Assembly: GCA_019802505.1 (NCBI GenBank)
Contig: JAFMOC010000191.1
Span: 464,501-528,500, forward strand
Source: Corydoras sp. C115
Taxonomy: Eukaryota > Chordata > Actinopteri > Siluriformes > Callichthyidae
Length of the DNA stretch: 64,000 nucleotides
Direction of reading: 5' to 3'
The first letter of the stretch is position 1; every line of letters starts with the position of its first letter. A program made the position numbers and the translations under genes. Under the pieces are notes generated by a model. That model was not told the origin of the DNA. It saw nothing but the letters and a program-made list of their open reading frames with translations, and made no database searches. Positions 59,038 to 64,000 of this stretch are shown one piece after another.

Positions 59038-62000
59038 TTACTTTAACTGATGATCAGCACCTACTGCTTCTGAGACATTACTGAATCCTTGAGCCCTGTA
59101 GAAAAAAAACAAAACCAAAACCTGAGTAAAACAGTGGAGTAATACGTTTTATTAGAAATAGCGGATAGACAAGACTCACGTTAAAAGCTCTTGTAGCTCC
59201 CTTTTTATCTTGTTCACAACTGGAGGACCGTGATACACCAACGCTGTGTAAAGCTGAACCAGCGAGGCCCCGGCACGAATCTTATCCAGAGCATCCTGCC
59301 CGCTTGCCACGCCCCCTACCCCTACAATGGGAACTTTACCTTAAAGCCAAAAAAGGAAACATGGGCTATGAAACCACAGCGTAACAGGAATGTAGAATAG
59401 ATCATACATGGATGCTGAAGGGGAGCAAAGAGCTAAACCCAGACACAATTGCACACAAACTAAGTCTGACTAGTAGGGAATCCAAATCTTTCATACCACT
59501 GCAAAAGTAAATTTATGGCTGTCTAAAAGTGACAATACTTTGTTTGTGGATAGGTGAAAAAGATGTGGTTTGTGTTGCATTGACAGCTGATCTTTTAATT
59601 GAAGAAGTGGAATTAGATTTCCACATGAAAAATCATGCAAATCAAAGACAACAATGCAATAGATGTTAAAACTGCTGTTTGTAACTTGCTGGTATAAAAA
59701 AAGTGAATGTCATCTTCTTTTATTTTATTGCAATGGGTGTCTTTTATATATCTTAGCAGCTTTAATATAACCCATCACTCGAAGCAATGCAGTGGGCAGG
59801 GTGTCCATACACTTTTGACCACATAGTGTAATTTCAGCTGTTATTTTTACCTTTGGTTAAAATGTACATCTCTCGCACTGTTTGTGTGGAGAGCTGTTTG
59901 AGGGGCTCCCCACTGAGACCTCCAATCTCATTCCTATTAGAGTCCTGTAGGGTGTCAGGCCTGGACACGGTAGTGTTGGAGACTATTAATCCATCCACAC
60001 CTAGCTAAACAACACAACAAACAGAGGTTATTATACTGTGTTTGCTGCATAACATTATTCTTTTTTTCTATTTTAAAGTGTCTCAACATGAATCCAGACA
60101 TGACCTCTGTGATGACATCAGCAATGTCTTGCTTGTCCTGCTGGGAGAGATCAGGGGCGATTTTCACCATGACAGGTGGCTGATTCTTTGTTTTTAACAA
60201 GTCCCGCTCCTTTAATACCTGTATATAATTAAAATAAAGATAAATGGGCTAATTATAGATCAATCATTTTATTGTAATATCTTGATTTAGGAATTAAGGA
60301 CTAAACTTAGACAAATAGTAACAAAAAAGTAAAGGTTTGTGAAAGATGTATTCATTTCATAAACACTTGTACCCATTGTACTGAACTACTGAACTGTTTA
60401 CCTTGTCCAGAAGATGGCGCAGTTCTTTCTTCCCCTGTAAATTTCTCAGACCAGGAGTATTTGGGCTGCTGACATTCACTACCAAGTAGTCTGCAAAGGG
60501 CCCAAGGTTCTTCACTCCCTCTACGTAATCAGCTGTGGCATCAGTGGACTGCTTGTTTTTTCCAAGGTTAACACCAAGCGGGTTGCCTCCTATGAAGGTT
60601 TAGTCAAGTACACAGAAAATGTAAGTCATGATGTTGATCTGACAGAACATATAGTTTAAGACAGATATGCAGATGGTTGAACACTTTTTTATAGCTATAC
60701 ACCAGACAGTACAGGTTCTCATATGTACCTTTTGTAAACTCGGCTTGGACATCCATTCTGTTTTTTAGTCGTTCCTGGACAGCTACCAGACCACAGCTGT
60801 TGAACCCATATCTGAAACATATTATGCTATTACCACGTATAGGAGAAATGTTAACAGGTGGGAGCAAACAGTTTGTATAAATCATACATTTTAACAAACT
60901 TTAAATAACTTTTACAGTTTTGTAAAGGCTTTGTCCTGGGTCCACTATTATTTTCTCGAAATGTGCTCTTACTGTCCTTTATCATATTCTATTCATAAAC
61001 ACAATAGTAGTGTTTACAGCTACGCTAATGACTAGAGCTGCACAGAAAACAGTTTCAGTTTCTGAAAGCAACAAATCCACAAATTGAATTATTTTCCAAG
61101 AATAATTCCACTGCTCCTGCCACTCTCATCTGCCTCACTAATATCTGAACAATGTACTGCCCTAAAAGACCTAGAACACAGAGGCCCAAAACAAAATATT
61201 AAATCCTAGTCAAACATTGCTCAAGAACTAACGGGAGTTCACTGACCTTTCGAAACCAAAGAACTACTGGGAGGAAAACCAAACCTCTCATTTGCATGGA
61301 GTCACACACATGTATGCACATGTGCATGTGTGAGTCCTCGTGTTAATTAACTGCACACTGAAACAACAAAGGGCATTCCGATGTAATGGAATAATGAAAA
61401 CTTTTCTCTTATCCATCACAGCTGCTGCTGCTATCTGCTCTCGTACCTGATAAAACCACATCAGCTACTACTGACCATGATTAACTCAGTTTTCAGGGAT
61501 AGGCATCCTGTGGCTTTTTAGCGCCTCAATAGTGGCTTATAAAAATGAACAAATGCCTTTTTTTCAGTTTACTATGCCAGCAAATTATAAACTTATATAC
61601 TCTTTACACCAAGTGTATTTAATGTCCGACGTAAGCTACATCGCAGCCTACTGCCTCTTTGCCAAACAAATGGACAACAAATGCCACAACCCTGAAAATT
61701 GTTAATAATAATAATAAAAGTCCTCATTTAGACCTATTAATAACACTGTTTGGCTAATTTACTCTGTAGTAGCTGCATGTGCAGAGCTCAAGTATGTTTA
61801 GCAGTTTAAGGCCCATTTAGTCTATATGGCTGTTTAGAAAGTTAAGGTCACCAAACACTGATAAATGTAAAGTAAATAACTGACCCCTAACATGATTTTC
61901 CCACCCACATGTACACAATTGTGTTTCTGTCACAACTAAAACAATGTCATTTGTGTTTTTACTGGTCTAGTAAAGCACACGGGTGTATTTACTACCTGAA

Positions 62001-63676
62001 AGGAAACGTGTAACTGAATATATACATGAGAATTTATTTACTCAAAGCTTTTTCTTTATAATTTGTCTTCTGTGTTTTATTTGGTCAACTTCCATTACGT
62101 CAAAGTTACCTGAATAAACAGAACTAATTCAAAACCCTAAGAATCCAATTAATATTATTGTGATAATAGTCAGGTATAAATAATCCTACTATTTGCTTTC
62201 TGAAAGGCACCTTCTTCCCAATATGCAGCATGTGTACCCAGAAGAGATTTGCCATTCAAAACCAGGAGAATTTGCACACTGCATTCATTTACGTCAAGAC
62301 ATCTCTTAAAAAAAAAAAAAAAAATTGTGTTTGAATGAAGCTGATGAAATAACTTTGAAAAAATGTACTATAGCCATAGCAATTCACACTTTATGATTTT
62401 ACAAACCACCAAAATAGAGAAGAGTTTACCGTGTGATTCACTCAACCACAGAATGAACAGGACCAGTCCGTGTTGCTTTTCAATTTCCGGCAAGCAGGTT
62501 TCCAAACAACATGCGCAAATATTCAAATGGCTGGCAAATTGGGTGCACACAGTCGGCAGTCTAACTTGTAAGTGCTGTGGTGAAGATGAAGCTGGCCACT
62601 GTCCCCACAATATATGAATAAACCACAAAACAACCTAGATAAAACTGATTAGGGTAAAAGTTAAATTATTAAACCATAGGGCATAAATGCTTTACTTTGA
62701 TACTTTTTGTGCCAGATTCCATGTTTTCTTTTCTTTTTTTAAGTCCAGTTTCAGTCCATAACTGCTGAATGTGTCTCTACACAATACAGACTAGTCTTAT
62801 TCCGGTCTTCCTGCTCTGTGTTAGACAGTCGTATTCCTCCCCAACAAATTCATCCAATTTAAAACAGTCTAAACAATGTGGGCCCATAAGCCAGCCCCTT
62901 AATGCTTATTGCTCCAGGGGTGCTGTATCATAACTGACCCTGTGCTCTTGACCCTAAACATCAAGTTAGGATGTTTTTAGTCACTTTGGGTAAAAGCCTC
63001 TATAAGATGGCATGAGACGTTCTGAATCATACCTGTTTATGACCGCCCGGTCAGCCTCAAGTCTAAACACACGAGGTCTCGGGTTGCCCTCCTGTGGTTT
63101 TGGGGTTACTGTGCCCACCTCGACGAATCCGAAGCCCAGTTTGTAGAGTGCATCGACCGCTTCTGCATGCTTATCGAAACCAGCGGCGATGCCGACTGGA
63201 TTCCTAAACCTGCGGCCCATTACGTTCACCTCCTGTTTAAAGAAAAAAAACACGGATCAGTCAACACACAACACAGCCGCATGAAGATGCCGCATTAAAG
63301 TGATTAATTGGAATGATGCTAAGAGAAATAGCCAGAAATATGTGAACACCCAAACCTTTTTATGGATCTGTTTTTAAGATGATATAATAGTATTATACGC
63401 AGAAACGCTGGGAACTTTTGGAAAGCCGTGACATAGTGGAGTATCAGACATGGGAATACTGACCAGTGAGGCAGGGTCCTGGAAACGTGTTCTGGGCACC
63501 AGGCCGAGGCTGAGAAACCGTACTGCGGCAACGTGAGCCGTCTCTGCTCCCACCAACCTCTGCAGCACAGGCATGAGCACTGTGGAATAGAAGCACTCAT
63601 CCCCATTCACAGTGAGGTATCCTGCGAACAGCGCGCTGCCACATCCCAGAACCTTTACAGCTTCTTTCAGTCGACT
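59038..63676 (-). CDS. dhodh: Dihydroorotate dehydrogenase (quinone), mitochondrial; first exon outside the window
   Basis: Eight coding exons: 63464-63676, 63033-63232, 60729-60811, 60402-60589, 60105-60218, 59851-60004, 59180-59339 and 59038-59095, all in phase, 389 residues. The start exon, a few codons in human, was not found and should lie beyond 64000. The enzyme sits in the inner mitochondrial membrane and oxidises dihydroorotate to orotate in pyrimidine synthesis, passing electrons through FMN to ubiquinone. The first exon here holds the membrane-anchoring helix (GCGSALFAGYLTV). Then come RNPVGIAAGFDKHAEAVD, INRYGFNS, GVNLGKNK, the catalytic loop NVSSPNTPGLRNLQGK (Ser as base), VKIAPDL (FMN lysine), SNTTVSRP, VPIVGVGGVASGQDAL and RAGASLVQLYT. 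The end (AQGFSNVSEAVGADH) matches the human C-terminus well. No damage seen. It is near haptoglobin, as in human. Confidence 0.95.
59790..59835 (-). repeat. Terminal fragment of a family A repeat in a dhodh intron
   Basis: GGTGTCCATACACTTTTGACCACATAGTGTA is like the terminal sequence of family A copies elsewhere, read in reverse. It ends 16 bases from the dhodh exon at 59851. Confidence 0.45.
62880..63006 (+). repeat. tRNA-type SINE 3' part in a dhodh intron
   Basis: TTATTGCTCCAGGGGTGCTG, CCCTGTGCTCTTGACCC and TTTGGGTAAAAGCCTC match the 3' body and tail of the SINE at 6570-6785. It ends 26 bases from the 3' edge of the dhodh exon at 63033. Confidence 0.65.
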
Positions 63677-63809
63677 CTGAATAAATAAATCAGGGGTAAG
63701 TTATTTATTAAGAGTATAATCTGGACAAAACTTTTAGGAGCAAACCTGCTAATTATTGAACATTGAAGCATTATTGCTGTATTTTTATAAATTCAAGCGC
63801 CTAACCATA

Positions 63810-64000
63810 CATCAGTATGCTTCCAAATTTGTGCGAACAGTTTAGGGAAGGCCTGCACTGTTCTACCATGCCAGTGCCTCAGTGAACAGTAGCAAGGACC
63901 ATTAAGGCATGGTTGGATGAGCTTTCCAGAGCAGTGGAAGCTATTATAGCTGCCAAGACTTTGAATAGGATGTCAAAAATTGTCACACTGGGGCAGTCGT
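63810..64000 (-). repeat. Family A repeat, running off the right edge
   Basis: On the complement: ATGCCTTAATGGTCC, then GGTAGAACAGTGCAGGCC and TTCCCTAAACTGTTCGCACA, in the order of the other copies. It lies in the first dhodh intron. Confidence 0.55.

Overview
The window is nuclear DNA from a ray-finned fish. The genes are split by GT-AG introns. Between and inside them lie many tRNA-derived SINEs of the DANA/mermaid type, other fish-wide interspersed repeats and long AT/AC microsatellites. I cannot name the species from the sequence alone; an otophysan (catfish, characin or cyprinid relative) is only a guess from the repeats.

Nine protein-coding genes are supported. From left to right: the 5' part of a MATCAP1/KIAA0895L-like tubulin carboxypeptidase gene (minus, 369-1678, continuing off the left edge); nqo1 (minus, 4115-7124); a beta-1,3-galactosyltransferase-2-like GT31 gene (minus, 12734-13886, start exon not found); kcng4 (minus, 17471-19674, with a one-base frameshift); a dpep1-like membrane dipeptidase gene (minus, 31453-37064, ten exons); a cytosolic sulfotransferase of the SULT2-like group (plus, 42657-44340, six exons); haptoglobin (minus, 46972-48537, four exons); an orphan rhodopsin-class GPCR (plus, 53744-55249, two exons); and dhodh (minus, 59038-63676, first exon outside the window). 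I placed exon boundaries by reading splice sites and checking that phases match. Apart from the kcng4 frameshift, every joined frame is open.

The gene set resembles human chromosome 16q: KIAA0895L, NQO1, HP and DHODH lie at 16q22, and KCNG4 and DPEP1 at 16q24. HP and DHODH are also close neighbours in human. The genes do not form one pathway. They cover quinone reduction (nqo1), pyrimidine synthesis in mitochondria (dhodh), peptide turnover at the cell surface (dpep1), sulfate conjugation (sult), haemoglobin scavenging in plasma (hp), Golgi glycosylation (GT31), potassium-channel modulation (kcng4), tubulin modification (matcap1) and an unknown signal (GPCR).

The intergenic space, especially 19.7-31.4 kb, 37.1-42.6 kb and 48.6-53.7 kb, holds mostly repeats and AT-rich sequence with no gene I can support. 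I found no new multi-gene system. The most interesting items are residue changes at key sites in several proteins, the kcng4 frameshift, nested and inverted SINE insertions with clear target-site duplications, and three perfect hairpins that look like template-switch mutations.
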